The position numbers and the translations under genes were made by a program. From assembly GCF_010634855.1 (NCBI RefSeq), contig NZ_MWLQ01000011.1, positions 1 to 64,000 of the forward strand: DNA of 64,000 nucleotides, read 5' to 3'. The notes under the pieces were generated by a model, which saw nothing but the letters and a program-made list of their open reading frames with translations, ran no database searches and was not told where the DNA came from. Shown here in pieces: positions 51,229 through 59,500 of this stretch (its first letter is position 1; each line of letters opens with the position of its first letter). The DNA comes from Microbacterium sp. B35-30. GTDB lineage: Bacteria > Actinomycetota > Actinomycetes > Actinomycetales > Microbacteriaceae.

Positions 51229-52064
51229 TGCTCGTCGTGATCGGTGACCTCGTCGCCGATCTGATCGTGCTCGGCGGCGCGGCGCTCGAGCGCGGCACCG
51301 ACAACCCGGCCGAGGTGCGCCTCACCCGGGGCGGGAGTGCCGCGAATGTTGCGGCGGCGGCGGCGCCGCGGCATCCCTCACGCTTCATCGGCCGTGTGGG
51401 AGACGACCCGCTCGGGCACGCACTGGTCGGCGAGCTCGCGGCGGCGGCAGTCGACGTCAAGGTGCAGCGCGGCGGTCGCACCGGGTCGATCGTGGTCCTC
51501 GTCGACGCCGTGGGCGAGCGCACCATGATCACCGACCGCGGCGCCGCCGCGGAACTCGGATCGATCGACCCGGGGTGGCTCGCCGGCGCCGACTGGGTGC
51601 ATCTGCCGCTGTACGGCTTCGCGTCGACGGGCTCGCGACGGGCGGTGACGGATGCTGCGGCCCGCGCCGCTGCGGACGGTGCGCGCGTCAGCCTCGACCT
51701 GTCGAGCGTGGCGACGCTGCGTGAGCTCGGCGGCGCGGATCTGCGGCGGATCCTCGCAGAGATCTGCCCGGACGTCGTCTTCGCGAACGAGGAGGAGGCG
51801 CGTACGGCGTCCGAGCTCGACGTCGCGCCGGAGGGCGTCTACGTGATCAAGCGCGGGCCCGAGCCGGTGCTCGTCGGCGTGGACGGGCAGACCTCCGCCG
51901 TGCCGGTCGACAGGGTCGACGACGTGCTGGACTCGACAGGAGCTGGTGACGCCTTCGCAGCCGGCTTCATCGTGGCCGCGCTCGGCGGCGCCGGCCCCCG
52001 TGAGAGCGCCCGGGCGGGCAGTGTGCTCGCGATGAGTGCGCTGCGCCGCCCGGGCGCTCTGTGA
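51228..52064 (+). CDS. psuK: PfkB-family kinase, probable pseudouridine kinase
   Basis: This 278-aa ribokinase-fold enzyme has GGSAANVAAAAA near the N-terminus and the catalytic DSTGAGDAFAAGF motif near the C-terminus. The 1-nt overlap with psuG indicates it is the kinase that phosphorylates pseudouridine before the glycosidase acts. Substrate choice is by context, as PfkB kinases look alike. The convergent SRPBCC gene follows after 30 bp. Confidence 0.9.
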   Translation: MLVVIGDLVADLIVLGGAALERGTDNPAEVRLTRGGSAANVAAAAAPRHPSRFIGRVGDDPLGHALVGELAAAAVDVKVQRGGRTGSIVVLVDAVGERTMITDRGAAAELGSIDPGWLAGADWVHLPLYGFASTGSRRAVTDAAARAAADGARVSLDLSSVATLRELGGADLRRILAEICPDVVFANEEEARTASELDVAPEGVYVIKRGPEPVLVGVDGQTSAVPVDRVDDVLDSTGAGDAFAAGFIVAALGGAGPRESARAGSVLAMSALRRPGAL

Positions 52065-52094
52065 TCAGACCGCTGTGCGCGGGCGATCTGAGAG

Positions 52095-52541
52095 TCAGGC
52101 GGTCTGGAGGTGCTCCAGCACGTCTTCGATGTCGTCGATGAAGGCGTTGTAGCCGGCGATGGTCGCCGCGACCTGCTCGTCGGTGAAGTCGCTCCGGTCC
52201 TGACGGATGGTGAGCACCGTGCCGTCGCCGGTCTCTTCGAGGTCGAACAGCACCGGCAGCCCTGCATCGTCGCCGGGCTGGTCGGTCAGCGTCATCGCGA
52301 GGTGCGACGGCGGGTCGACCACCTTGTACTCCCCCGCCCAATCGATGCGGTTGCCGTCGGGCAGCAGCATGACGGCACGGAAGGCGCCGCCCGGGCGCAC
52401 CTCCATCGTCAGGCTCTCCTGCGGCACCTCCACGGCCGCCGTGCCGAACCACACGGCGAAGTGCTCGGGCTTGGTCAGCGCCTCGAACACCAGTTCGCGG
52501 GGCGCTCGCAGGGTGCGTGTGACGGTGAAGTACTCAGTCAT
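52095..52541 (-). CDS. SRPBCC-domain (AHSA1-like) protein
   Basis: This 148-aa START-like protein has the AHSA1 opening TVTRTLRAPRELVFEALTKP and the typical EVRPGGAFRAVM and DEQVAATIAGYNAF helices. Such proteins bind hydrophobic ligands and are often co-encoded with an ArsR regulator, as here. The ATG at 52541 is preferred to that at 52547 because AAGGAG is then 7 nt away. It overlaps the arsR stop by 8 nt. Confidence 0.9.
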   Translation of the reverse strand: MTEYFTVTRTLRAPRELVFEALTKPEHFAVWFGTAAVEVPQESLTMEVRPGGAFRAVMLLPDGNRIDWAGEYKVVDPPSHLAMTLTDQPGDDAGLPVLFDLEETGDGTVLTIRQDRSDFTDEQVAATIAGYNAFIDDIEDVLEHLQTA

Positions 52542-52926
52542 GGTCATTCTCCTTCTCGATGGATGCGGTGGCGTCGCCACCCGTCGGTGTGCTGGTGGGG
52601 GCGCCCAGCTGCTGCAGGGCGTTGAGGTAGTGGTCGAGGGCGCCGAGACTGTCGTCCCAGAACTGCGCGTAGCCGCCGATCCAGTCGGATGCGGCCGCCA
52701 GCGGTCGTGCGTCGAGCCGCGCCGGACGGTACTGCGCGTTGCGGCCCCGCGTGACGAGCCCCGCCCCCTCGAGGACGCGGAGGTGCTTCGACACGGCGGC
52801 GAAGGTCATATCGAACGGTGCGGCGAGCTCCCCCACCGTCGCCTCGCCGTGGCTCAGCCGCGCGAGGATGGCACGGCGCGTGGGGTCGGCGAGGGCCGAG
52901 AACGTCGCACTCAGTGGATCGGCCAT
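52534..52926 (-). CDS. ArsR-family winged-helix regulator (SRPBCC-linked)
   Basis: This 130-aa regulator has the HTH VGELAAPFDMTFAAVSKHLRVLEGAGLV and the ArsR N-terminus ALADPTRRAILARLSHGEATV. It has no metal-binding cysteines, so it probably senses an organic ligand or acts through the overlapping SRPBCC partner. A 33-bp dyad lies 15 bp upstream of the ATG, so it is likely autoregulated and also controls the divergent RibD-like gene. Confidence 0.92.
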   Translation of the reverse strand: MADPLSATFSALADPTRRAILARLSHGEATVGELAAPFDMTFAAVSKHLRVLEGAGLVTRGRNAQYRPARLDARPLAAASDWIGGYAQFWDDSLGALDHYLNALQQLGAPTSTPTGGDATASIEKENDHD

Positions 52927-52940
52927 CTCTTCCCTCCTTG

Positions 52941-52973
52941 TTCAACTGATTAGTACAGTACCGATCGGTTGAA
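52941..52973. promoter_or_regulatory. 33-bp dyad operator for the ArsR protein
   Basis: TTCAACTGATTAGTAC and GTACCGATCGGTTGAA are near-perfect inverted arms (13 of 16 positions match) around a central A, in the gap between divergent arsR (start 52926) and the reductase gene (start 53017). Confidence 0.75.
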
Positions 52974-53004
52974 TGAGTGTCAATCGTCTGTCGGACGTCC
53001 GCGC

Positions 53005-53010
53005 TACGGT
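53005..53010 (+). promoter_or_regulatory. -10 hexamer, leaderless promoter of the RibD-like reductase gene
   Basis: TACGGT ends 6 nt before the ATG at 53017. Confidence 0.45.
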
Positions 53011-53016
53011 GGCGGC

Positions 53017-53592
53017 ATGCCTCGTGTGATCTTCTATACGGCCACCACGCTGAACGGCTTTCTCGCCGACGACCACGACTCGCTCGAGTGGCTCTTCGCT
53101 GCTCCGGGAGGCGAAGGCGGTGATGACGACTTCCAGCGCTTCCTGTCCGGCATCGGCGTGCTCGTCCAGGGCTCCTCCACCTACCGATGGGTGCTCGAGC
53201 ATGAGGATCTCGTCGCACACCCGGAGAAATGGCCGTCGTACTACGGCGAGCGTCCGACGTGGGTGTTCTCGAGCAGGGAGCAGCCGGTCGTGCCCGGCGT
53301 CGACATCCGTTTCGCATCCGGGAGCGTCGGCGACGTCTGGCCGCAGATCCGTGACTCGGCCGGCGACGGCGACGTCTGGGTCGTGGGAGGCGGCGATCTC
53401 GCCGGCCAGTTCGCCGATGCCGGTCTGCTCGACGAGATCCGTGTCTCGATCGCACCCGCGACTCTGACCTCGGGCAAGCCGCTCCTCCCCCGCAACCTCG
53501 GCCCCGACCGGCTGGAGCTGACCTCGGTTCGGCAGGCCGGCGCGTTCGCCGAGCTGACTTACGCGGTGTCCGGCGGAGCGCGCCCAGCGTGA
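53017..53592 (+). CDS. Dihydrofolate reductase-family (RibD C-terminal-like) protein
   Basis: This 191-aa RibD_C/DHFR-fold protein has YTATTLNGFLADDHDSLEWL near the N-terminus and VWVVGGGDLAGQFADAGLLDEIRVSIAP in the middle (the GG loop that binds NADPH). These stand-alone actinobacterial proteins are reductases of unknown substrate. It is divergent from the ArsR-SRPBCC pair and probably shares its operator. Confidence 0.9.
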   Translation: MPRVIFYTATTLNGFLADDHDSLEWLFAAPGGEGGDDDFQRFLSGIGVLVQGSSTYRWVLEHEDLVAHPEKWPSYYGERPTWVFSSREQPVVPGVDIRFASGSVGDVWPQIRDSAGDGDVWVVGGGDLAGQFADAGLLDEIRVSIAPATLTSGKPLLPRNLGPDRLELTSVRQAGAFAELTYAVSGGARPA

Positions 53593-53608
53593 GGTGGCTC
53601 GGCGTCGC

Positions 53609-54406
53609 TCAGCTCTCGCGGGGGGCGAACTCGCTCCACTGAGCGAACTTCGGCTCGCGTCCGTCGCCCGATGAGGTGCCCGTGAGTCGCCGGCGCACCC
53701 AGGGACCGACGTGCTCTCGGTAGTAGGCCGCGCCCCGCGCGCCCATCGGCGGCAGCGGCGGCAACGACCACCATGCCGGCGGCGGCTCGACGCCCAGCTC
53801 GGTCAGCACGCGTGCAGCGACGCGGTGGTGGCCCCGCGAGTTCATGTGCAGACGGTCCTCCGACCAGAACGGCGGGCTCGCGAGCTCCTCGTCGAACCAG
53901 TTGTACGCCTGCACGACGTCGGTGCGCGACGCCAGACGCTTCTCGACAGCGTGAGACAGCAGGTCGCCGCGGCGCTGGATGACTCGACGCAGGGGCAGCT
54001 GCCGCGTCGGGTTCGCCCCCGACAGCACGATGAGCTGCACGCCCTCCTCGTCGCAGCGACGCAGCACGGTCTCGAACGCGGCCACCACGTGCGCGAGGCT
54101 CGTGCGAGGCCGCAGCATGTCGTTCCCGCCGCCGTTGAACGACAGGTGGGTCGGCTTCAGTGCGAGCGCCGGTTCGAGCTGCTGTTCGACGATGGGCCAC
54201 ACGAGCTTGCCGCGGATCGCGAGGTTCGCGTACTCGATCGACTCGCCCCGCGCGTCGGCCCAGCCCTGCGCCACGAGATCGGCCCAGCCGCGCATGTGGC
54301 CGTCGGGAAGCTCGTCGCCCACGCCCTCGGTGAAGGAGTCGCCGATGGCGACGTATCTCACGGGTGCCACGGGTCGATCAGCTGCCTCGGGTCGAACGGA
54401 TGCCAC
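53609..54406 (-). CDS. SGNH/GDSL-family hydrolase (paralogue of the gene at 13400)
   Basis: This 265-aa hydrolase has block I AIGDSFTEGVGD, block III GGND and block V DRLHMNSRGHHRVA. It shares these plus RYVAIGD, GWAD and YANLAIRGKL with the protein at 13400-14293, so the two are paralogues. No signal peptide is seen; the substrate is unknown. The GTG at 54406 has TAGGCT 7 nt upstream. An MFS gene lies 42 bp upstream on the same strand. Confidence 0.88.
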   Translation of the reverse strand: MASVRPEAADRPVAPVRYVAIGDSFTEGVGDELPDGHMRGWADLVAQGWADARGESIEYANLAIRGKLVWPIVEQQLEPALALKPTHLSFNGGGNDMLRPRTSLAHVVAAFETVLRRCDEEGVQLIVLSGANPTRQLPLRRVIQRRGDLLSHAVEKRLASRTDVVQAYNWFDEELASPPFWSEDRLHMNSRGHHRVAARVLTELGVEPPPAWWSLPPLPPMGARGAAYYREHVGPWVRRRLTGTSSGDGREPKFAQWSEFAPRES

Positions 54407-54413
54407 AGACCCC

Positions 54414-54419
54414 AGCCTA
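54414..54419 (-). promoter_or_regulatory. -10 hexamer, leaderless promoter of the second SGNH hydrolase gene
   Basis: TAGGCT on the minus strand ends 7 nt before the GTG at 54406. Confidence 0.55.
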
Positions 54420-54448
54420 TGTGCGGTGCGGCGAACGCCCGGCCCCGC

Positions 54449-55801
54449 TCAGCGATCATCGAGCGCTGCGCCCCGGCGGTCGACCAGCCCCCACGCGGCC
54501 GCCGCCGCCACGGCGAAGAACACCGCGAACACGACGAACAGCACCGGTGCGCCGCCCGCGATCAGCAGCGGCGGCACCACGAGGGGTGCCACGATCGATG
54601 CGATGCGGCCCACGCCCGCCGCCCATCCGGTTCCCGTAGCGCGGAGCGACGTCGGATACATCTCGGGGGTCACCGCGTACAGCGCGCCCCAGGCGCCGAG
54701 GTTGAAGAACGACAGCGCCATCCCGGCGGCGATGATCGCTCCGGGGCCGCTCGCCGTGCCGAAGAAGATCGCCGAGACGGCGGAGCCGACCAGGAATACC
54801 GAGAGCGTCGCCCGGCGTCCCCATACTTCGATCAGCCACGCGGCGACCGCGTAGCCCGGCAGCTGGGCCAGCGTGATCACCAGGGTGAAGCCGAAGGAGC
54901 GCACGAGGTCGTACCCCTGCGCGACCAGGATCGACGGGATCCAGATGAACGCGCCGTAGTACGAGAAGTTGACGCAGAACCACACCAGCCAGAGGCACGC
55001 CGTGCGCACCCGGAACTCCTTCGCCCAGAGGGCACCCAGGCGCTGACCGAGGGAGGTCGCCGCCGCGGGCGGGACGTCGGCGCGTGTGGGCGCGGCCGCG
55101 GGGACGGTGCCGGCGGCGTCCTCGAACCTGCGGACGACGGACTCCGCCTCGGCGAAGCGTCCGCGTCGCTCCAGCCACCGTGCGGACTCGGGCAGACCCC
55201 AACGCACGACGAGCGCATAGGCGGCGGGGATCGCCCCGAGCGCGAATGCCCACCGCCAGCCGTCCTCGGATGCGGGGATCACGAAGTACCCGATGAGCGC
55301 GGCGAGCGTCCAGCCCACAGCCCAGAAGGCCTCCAGGATGACGATGAGCCGTCCGCGAATGCGCGCCGGAGCGAACTCGCTGACATAGGTGCTGGCGACG
55401 GGCAGTTCGGCGCCGAGCCCCAGGCCGACGAGGAAGCGCAGGATGAGCAGGGCCGTCAGCCCGCCCACGAGGGCGCTCGCCCCAGTCGCCGCGCCGTAAA
55501 CGAGCAGCGTGAGCGCGAACACCTGCCGCCGGCCGAAGCGGTCCGCCAGCAGACCGCCCACGCTGGCGCCGATCGCCATCCCCACGAAGCCGATCGACGC
55601 GATCCACGCCGTCTCACTCGGCACCAGGTCCCACTGCGCCGCCAGCGCGGCGATCACGAACGAGATGAGCCCGACGTCCATCGCGTCCAGGGCCCAGCCG
55701 ATCCCTGAGCCCGTGAGCACCCGCAGGTGCGGGCGGGTGAACGGCAGGCGGTCGAGGCGCTCCGAGAGCGTCGACGAGACTCGGGTTCCGGCATCCGTCA
55801 T
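54449..55801 (-). CDS. MFS transporter, sugar-porter/aromatic-acid symporter type
   Basis: This 450-aa MFS protein with twelve predicted helices has the loop 2-3 motif GGLLADRFGRRQVFALT and an equivalent EVWGRRATLS between TM8 and TM9, as in sugar porters and aromatic acid/H+ symporters. WALDAMDVGLISFVIAALA in TM1 is typical of the AAHS/SP group. The substrate is unknown. It is followed by the SGNH hydrolase gene on the same strand. Confidence 0.9.
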   Translation of the reverse strand: MTDAGTRVSSTLSERLDRLPFTRPHLRVLTGSGIGWALDAMDVGLISFVIAALAAQWDLVPSETAWIASIGFVGMAIGASVGGLLADRFGRRQVFALTLLVYGAATGASALVGGLTALLILRFLVGLGLGAELPVASTYVSEFAPARIRGRLIVILEAFWAVGWTLAALIGYFVIPASEDGWRWAFALGAIPAAYALVVRWGLPESARWLERRGRFAEAESVVRRFEDAAGTVPAAAPTRADVPPAAATSLGQRLGALWAKEFRVRTACLWLVWFCVNFSYYGAFIWIPSILVAQGYDLVRSFGFTLVITLAQLPGYAVAAWLIEVWGRRATLSVFLVGSAVSAIFFGTASGPGAIIAAGMALSFFNLGAWGALYAVTPEMYPTSLRATGTGWAAGVGRIASIVAPLVVPPLLIAGGAPVLFVVFAVFFAVAAAAAWGLVDRRGAALDDR

Positions 55802-55867
55802 AGCGTCATGCTACGGATGCTGGAGCGGCCGCGGGCGCCACGACAGCATGTCGCGCCCGTGACGGCG

Positions 55868-56911
55868 CTACGACAGCATGTCGCGGACGCGCGGGGCGAC
55901 TTCGGTGCCGAACAGCTCGATGGATCGCAGCATCCGCTCGTGCGAGAGCGTGCCGGTCGAGAACTTCATGTCGAAGCGTGAAGCGCCCAGCGTCTGGACG
56001 GTGTCGGCGATCTTGCGGGCGACCGTCTCGGGCGAGCCGACGTACAGCGCGCCCTCCGGGCCGACGTCATGCTGGAAGCGGAGCCGGTTGTAGGTGGGCC
56101 AGCCGCGCTCGCGGCCGATCGAGTTGTTCATCGCCTCGAAGCCCTCGTACGCCTCATCCCACGCCTGCTGGTCGGTCTCGGCGATGTGGCCCGGCGAGTG
56201 CACCCCGACCGGGAGCTGCGGCTGATCGAAGGTATCGAGCGAGCGGCGGTACAGGTCGGCGAACGGACGGAAGCGCGCCGACGGGCCGCCGATGATGGCG
56301 AGCATGAGACCGTAGCCGTAGCGTGCGGCACGCACCGCCGACTCGGGCGTGCCACCGACGCCGACCCACGCGCGCAGCCCGTTCTCGGTCTTGGGGAAGA
56401 CATCGGCGGCGTCCAGGGAAGCGCGCAGGTTGCCACTCCAGGTGACCGGCTTCTCCGCGAGCAGCTGGGAGAAGAGATCGAGCTTCTCGTCGAAGAGGGC
56501 CTCGTAGTCGCGCAGGTCGTAGCCGAACAGCGGGAACGACTCGATGAACGATCCACGTCCGAGGATGACCTCGGCGCGGCCGTTCGACACCGCGTCGAGC
56601 GTCGAGAACCTCTCGAACACGCGCACCGGATCGTCGCTCGAGAGCACGGTGACGGCAGTGCCGAGGTGGATCTGCTCGGTGCGCGCGGCGGCGGCGGCCA
56701 GCACGATCTCCGGGCTCGACACGGCGAACTCCCGCCGGTGGTGCTCCCCCACGCCGAAGAACGACAGCCCCACGCGGTCAGCGAGCACCGCCTGCTCGAC
56801 CACGTTGCGGATGGTCTGCGCACCGCTGACGAGCTCGCCGGAGGCAGCGCGTGTCACGTCGCCGAAGGTGTCGAGACCGAGTTCGAGGGTCAGGGGGTCG
56901 ATGGAGGTCAT
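55868..56911 (-). CDS. LLM-class flavin-dependent oxidoreductase
   Basis: This 347-aa luciferase-like TIM barrel begins LTLELGLDTFGDVT and contains LSFFGVGEHHRREFA, TVLSSDDPVRVFERFSTLD and ALYVGSPETVARKIADTV. It resembles the CE1758-type LLM oxidoreductases, which use FMN or F420 to oxidise small molecules. The substrate cannot be given. The ATG follows AAGGAG. It is a single gene with the MFS gene downstream. Confidence 0.92.
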   Translation of the reverse strand: MTSIDPLTLELGLDTFGDVTRAASGELVSGAQTIRNVVEQAVLADRVGLSFFGVGEHHRREFAVSSPEIVLAAAAARTEQIHLGTAVTVLSSDDPVRVFERFSTLDAVSNGRAEVILGRGSFIESFPLFGYDLRDYEALFDEKLDLFSQLLAEKPVTWSGNLRASLDAADVFPKTENGLRAWVGVGGTPESAVRAARYGYGLMLAIIGGPSARFRPFADLYRRSLDTFDQPQLPVGVHSPGHIAETDQQAWDEAYEGFEAMNNSIGRERGWPTYNRLRFQHDVGPEGALYVGSPETVARKIADTVQTLGASRFDMKFSTGTLSHERMLRSIELFGTEVAPRVRDMLS

Positions 56912-56988
56912 GGCGTGCTCCTTCTATTCGGTTGAATGAACCGGCGGAGCCGACGCGGCATTCCCGAGACGCGCGGTCGTCGCGAGCG

Positions 56989-56994
56989 TAGCGT
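56989..56994 (+). promoter_or_regulatory. -10 hexamer, possible leaderless promoter of the phosphoribosyltransferase gene
   Basis: TAGCGT ends 6 nt before the ATG at 57001. GGAGG sits only 1 nt from the ATG, too close to be a ribosome-binding site. Confidence 0.45.
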
Positions 56995-57000
56995 GGAGGC

Positions 57001-57633
57001 ATGGCCCTCTTCGCGGATCGGCGGGCCGCCGGCCGAGAGCTCGCCGTAGAGCTCGCAGACTGGCGGGGAACCGATGCTGTGGTCCTCGGCATCGCGCGCG
57101 GCGGTGTCGTGGTCGCGGCCGCGGTGGCGGAGGCGCTGGGGCTCGACCTGGATGCCGTGGTGGTGCGCAAGCTCGGAGCGGCCGGCCACGAGGAGTTCGC
57201 CGTCGGAGCGATCGCCGACGGTGTGCGGATCGTCACGCCCGAGGCCATGCGCTGGGCCGGCATGTCGTCGCAGGACCTGGAACGCGTGGAAGCCGCGGAG
57301 CGCGACGAGCTGGCCCGGCGGACGGTCGTGTACGGCCCGCACAGCCGGGAACTGACCGGGCGCCCCGCGCTCGTGGTCGACGACGGTGTGGCGACGGGTG
57401 CGAGCGCGGTGGCCGCATGTCGGTCCGTGCGTGCCCGCGGCCCGGCTCGCGTCGTGCTCGCGGTCCCCGTCGCTCCGGACCGGTTCGTCCCACCGGCGGA
57501 CGTGGTCGACGACTACGTCTGCCCGCACCGCGAATCCGACTTCTGGGCGGTCGGCGAGTACTACGACCACTTCGGGCAGACCGGCGATGCGGAGGTCCTG
57601 CGACTGCTGGGCGCCGCCGATCCCGGTCGTTGA
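57001..57633 (+). CDS. Phosphoribosyltransferase-family protein
   Basis: This 210-aa protein has the PRPP-binding motif ALVVDDGVATGASAVAAC and the N-terminal LGIARGGVVVAAAVAEAL. It resembles the stand-alone phosphoribosyltransferase-like proteins related to erythromycin esterase-linked or dienelactone hydrolase-linked domains, for which no substrate is known. The last codons and the TGA stop come from the dispersed repeat that begins at 57623. Confidence 0.88.
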   Translation: MALFADRRAAGRELAVELADWRGTDAVVLGIARGGVVVAAAVAEALGLDLDAVVVRKLGAAGHEEFAVGAIADGVRIVTPEAMRWAGMSSQDLERVEAAERDELARRTVVYGPHSRELTGRPALVVDDGVATGASAVAACRSVRARGPARVVLAVPVAPDRFVPPADVVDDYVCPHRESDFWAVGEYYDHFGQTGDAEVLRLLGAADPGR

Positions 57634-57741
57634 GCGAGCGAGCGCCAGCGACCGAGACGAAACGCACCGGGCCGACGGGCTGCCCCGGGTGAGGGGCGTT
57701 CCGTCTCTGCGTTTCGACTCGCGAGCTCGCTCAACAACCGG
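57623..57741. repeat. Second inverted pair of the GGTCGTTGAGCGAGC repeat
   Basis: The left arm 57623-57664 and right arm 57710-57741 match as CCGGTCGTTGAGCGAGC / GCTCGCTCAACAACCGG (one mismatch). The internal GACGAAACG / CGTTTCG block is also shared with the copy at 22745-22844. It lies between convergent genes, and the left arm provides the stop of the upstream gene. Confidence 0.85.
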
Positions 57742-57750
57742 GCCGCGGGG

Positions 57751-59424
57751 TCAGTGCGCGAGCGCCATGCGCAGCGTGTCGAGGCCGACACCGCCGATGT
57801 CGAGAGCGCGCTTGTGGAACTGCTTGATCGAGAAGGCGTCGCCTTCGCGCTCGGCGACCTCGTCGCGCAGCTGTTCCCAGATGCGCTGGCCCACCTTGTA
57901 CGACGGCGCCTGCCCCGGCCAGCCGAGGTAGCGGTTCACCTCGAACTTGACGAACTCTTCCGGCATGTTGACATTGCGCAGCATGAAGTCGAGCGCGAAG
58001 TCGGCGTCCCACGTGCCCTGACCATCGGGGCGTGGCTTGCCGAGGTGCACGCCGATGTCGAGCACGACGCGCGCGGCGCGCATGCGCTGACCGTCGAGCA
58101 TCCCGAGCCGGTCGGCCGGGTCGGACAGGTAGCCGAGCTGCTCCATCAGCCGCTCCGCGTACAGCGCCCAGCCTTCGGCGTGACCCGACGTCCCGGCGAG
58201 CAGGCGACGGTAGGTGTTGAGCTGTGCCCGGTTGTACACCGCCTGCGCGATCTGCAGGTGGTGGCCCGGGACGCCCTCGTGGTACACCGTCGTGAGCTCG
58301 CGCCACGTGTCGAACTCCTCGACGCCCTCCGGCACCGACCACCACATACGGCCCGGGCGCGAGAAGTCGTCGGTCGGGCCCGTGTAGTAGATCCCGCCTT
58401 CCTTGGTCGGCGCGATCATGCACTCGAGGCTGCGGATCGGCTCGGCGATGTCGAAATGGGTCTTGCCGAGCTCGGCGATCGCGCGATCGCTGGTCTCCTG
58501 CATCCACTTCTGCAGCGCGTCCGTGCCGTACAGCTTGCGGCTGGCGTCCTGCTCGAGGAAGGCGACGGCCTCTTCGACGGTGGCGCCGGCCTTGATCTCC
58601 TGCGCGATCGACTCCTGCTCGGCGACCATGCGGGCGAGCTCTTCGACGCCCCAGTCGTACGTCTCGTCGAGGTCGATCGTCGCACCCAGGAACCGGCGCG
58701 AGTGCAGGGCGTACAGCTCGCGGCCGACGGCGTCCTCTTCGGCTGCGGCGGGTACGAGTTCTGCGGTGAGGAAGGCCGCCAGCTCGTCGTAGGCGACCCG
58801 TGCCGCGTTGGCGTTGTCGGCCAGGTCGCGGGCGAGCGACGCCGGCAGCTGCCCCTCTTCGGGGGTCGCCTCCGCGGCGAACGTCGAGAAGAACCCGCCG
58901 TCGGCGGTGTAGCGGGCGATCTGGGTCGCGACCTCGGTCACCTGGCGGCGCGCGGGGACGACGCCCTGGGAGATGCCTTCGCGCAATGTGGCGACGTAGC
59001 CGTCGATCGCGCCGGAGACGGCGCCGAGGCGCGTCGCGATGACCGACCAGTCGTCGGCGGTCGCCGTCGGCATGAGGTCGAACGCGGAACGGATGTCCTG
59101 GGCGTGCGAGGCGATCACGTTGATGTCGCGCAGATGCCACTTCGCATCGTGCAGGTCGAGCGCGAGCCGGATCTCGCGCGAGAGGTCGTCCTTCGTCACG
59201 GCGTCGACGTCGTCGGCGGCGGCCGCGGCGTCGAGGGCGGCGAGGGTCTTGCGGCCCGCGTCGGCGAGGGCCTCCTGCCCGGCCGGGCTGTAGTCGCCGA
59301 ACCGGTCGTTGTACTCCGACCGACCGATGTAGGTCGCGAGCGTGGGCTCGAGTTCGGCGAGGGTGTCGACCCACGCATCAGCGATCTTGTCGATCTGCGT
59401 GGGCGTGCGGGTTTCGTCTGTCAT
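57751..59424 (-). CDS. DUF885-family (zinc peptidase-like) protein
   Basis: This 557-aa DUF885 protein has the metal-binding HEGVPGHHLQ motif and ESxAHY-like GHAEGWALYAERL, marking it as a zincin-type peptidase relative. The first 300 residues are helical. Members are exported or cytoplasmic peptidases of unknown target; here no signal peptide is present. The ATG at 59424 has TAGGCT 7 nt upstream; an earlier in-frame start at 59460 would lie inside that promoter. Confidence 0.92.
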   Translation of the reverse strand: MTDETRTPTQIDKIADAWVDTLAELEPTLATYIGRSEYNDRFGDYSPAGQEALADAGRKTLAALDAAAAADDVDAVTKDDLSREIRLALDLHDAKWHLRDINVIASHAQDIRSAFDLMPTATADDWSVIATRLGAVSGAIDGYVATLREGISQGVVPARRQVTEVATQIARYTADGGFFSTFAAEATPEEGQLPASLARDLADNANAARVAYDELAAFLTAELVPAAAEEDAVGRELYALHSRRFLGATIDLDETYDWGVEELARMVAEQESIAQEIKAGATVEEAVAFLEQDASRKLYGTDALQKWMQETSDRAIAELGKTHFDIAEPIRSLECMIAPTKEGGIYYTGPTDDFSRPGRMWWSVPEGVEEFDTWRELTTVYHEGVPGHHLQIAQAVYNRAQLNTYRRLLAGTSGHAEGWALYAERLMEQLGYLSDPADRLGMLDGQRMRAARVVLDIGVHLGKPRPDGQGTWDADFALDFMLRNVNMPEEFVKFEVNRYLGWPGQAPSYKVGQRIWEQLRDEVAEREGDAFSIKQFHKRALDIGGVGLDTLRMALAH

Positions 59425-59431
59425 GGCTCCG

Positions 59432-59437
59432 AGCCTA
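59432..59437 (-). promoter_or_regulatory. -10 hexamer, leaderless promoter of the DUF885 gene
   Basis: TAGGCT on the minus strand ends 7 nt before the ATG at 59424. Confidence 0.55.
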
Positions 59438-59500
59438 GGCATGAGACGCAGTGCCGACAAACGAGAGTCCCGGTCCGAGCCTCGGATCGCTCAGGACGAC

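Noticed and set aside
52065..52105. CAGACCGC/GCGGTCTG inverted repeat after psuK
   Set aside because: Only 8 bp with a 25-nt loop extending into the SRPBCC gene; too weak to call a terminator.
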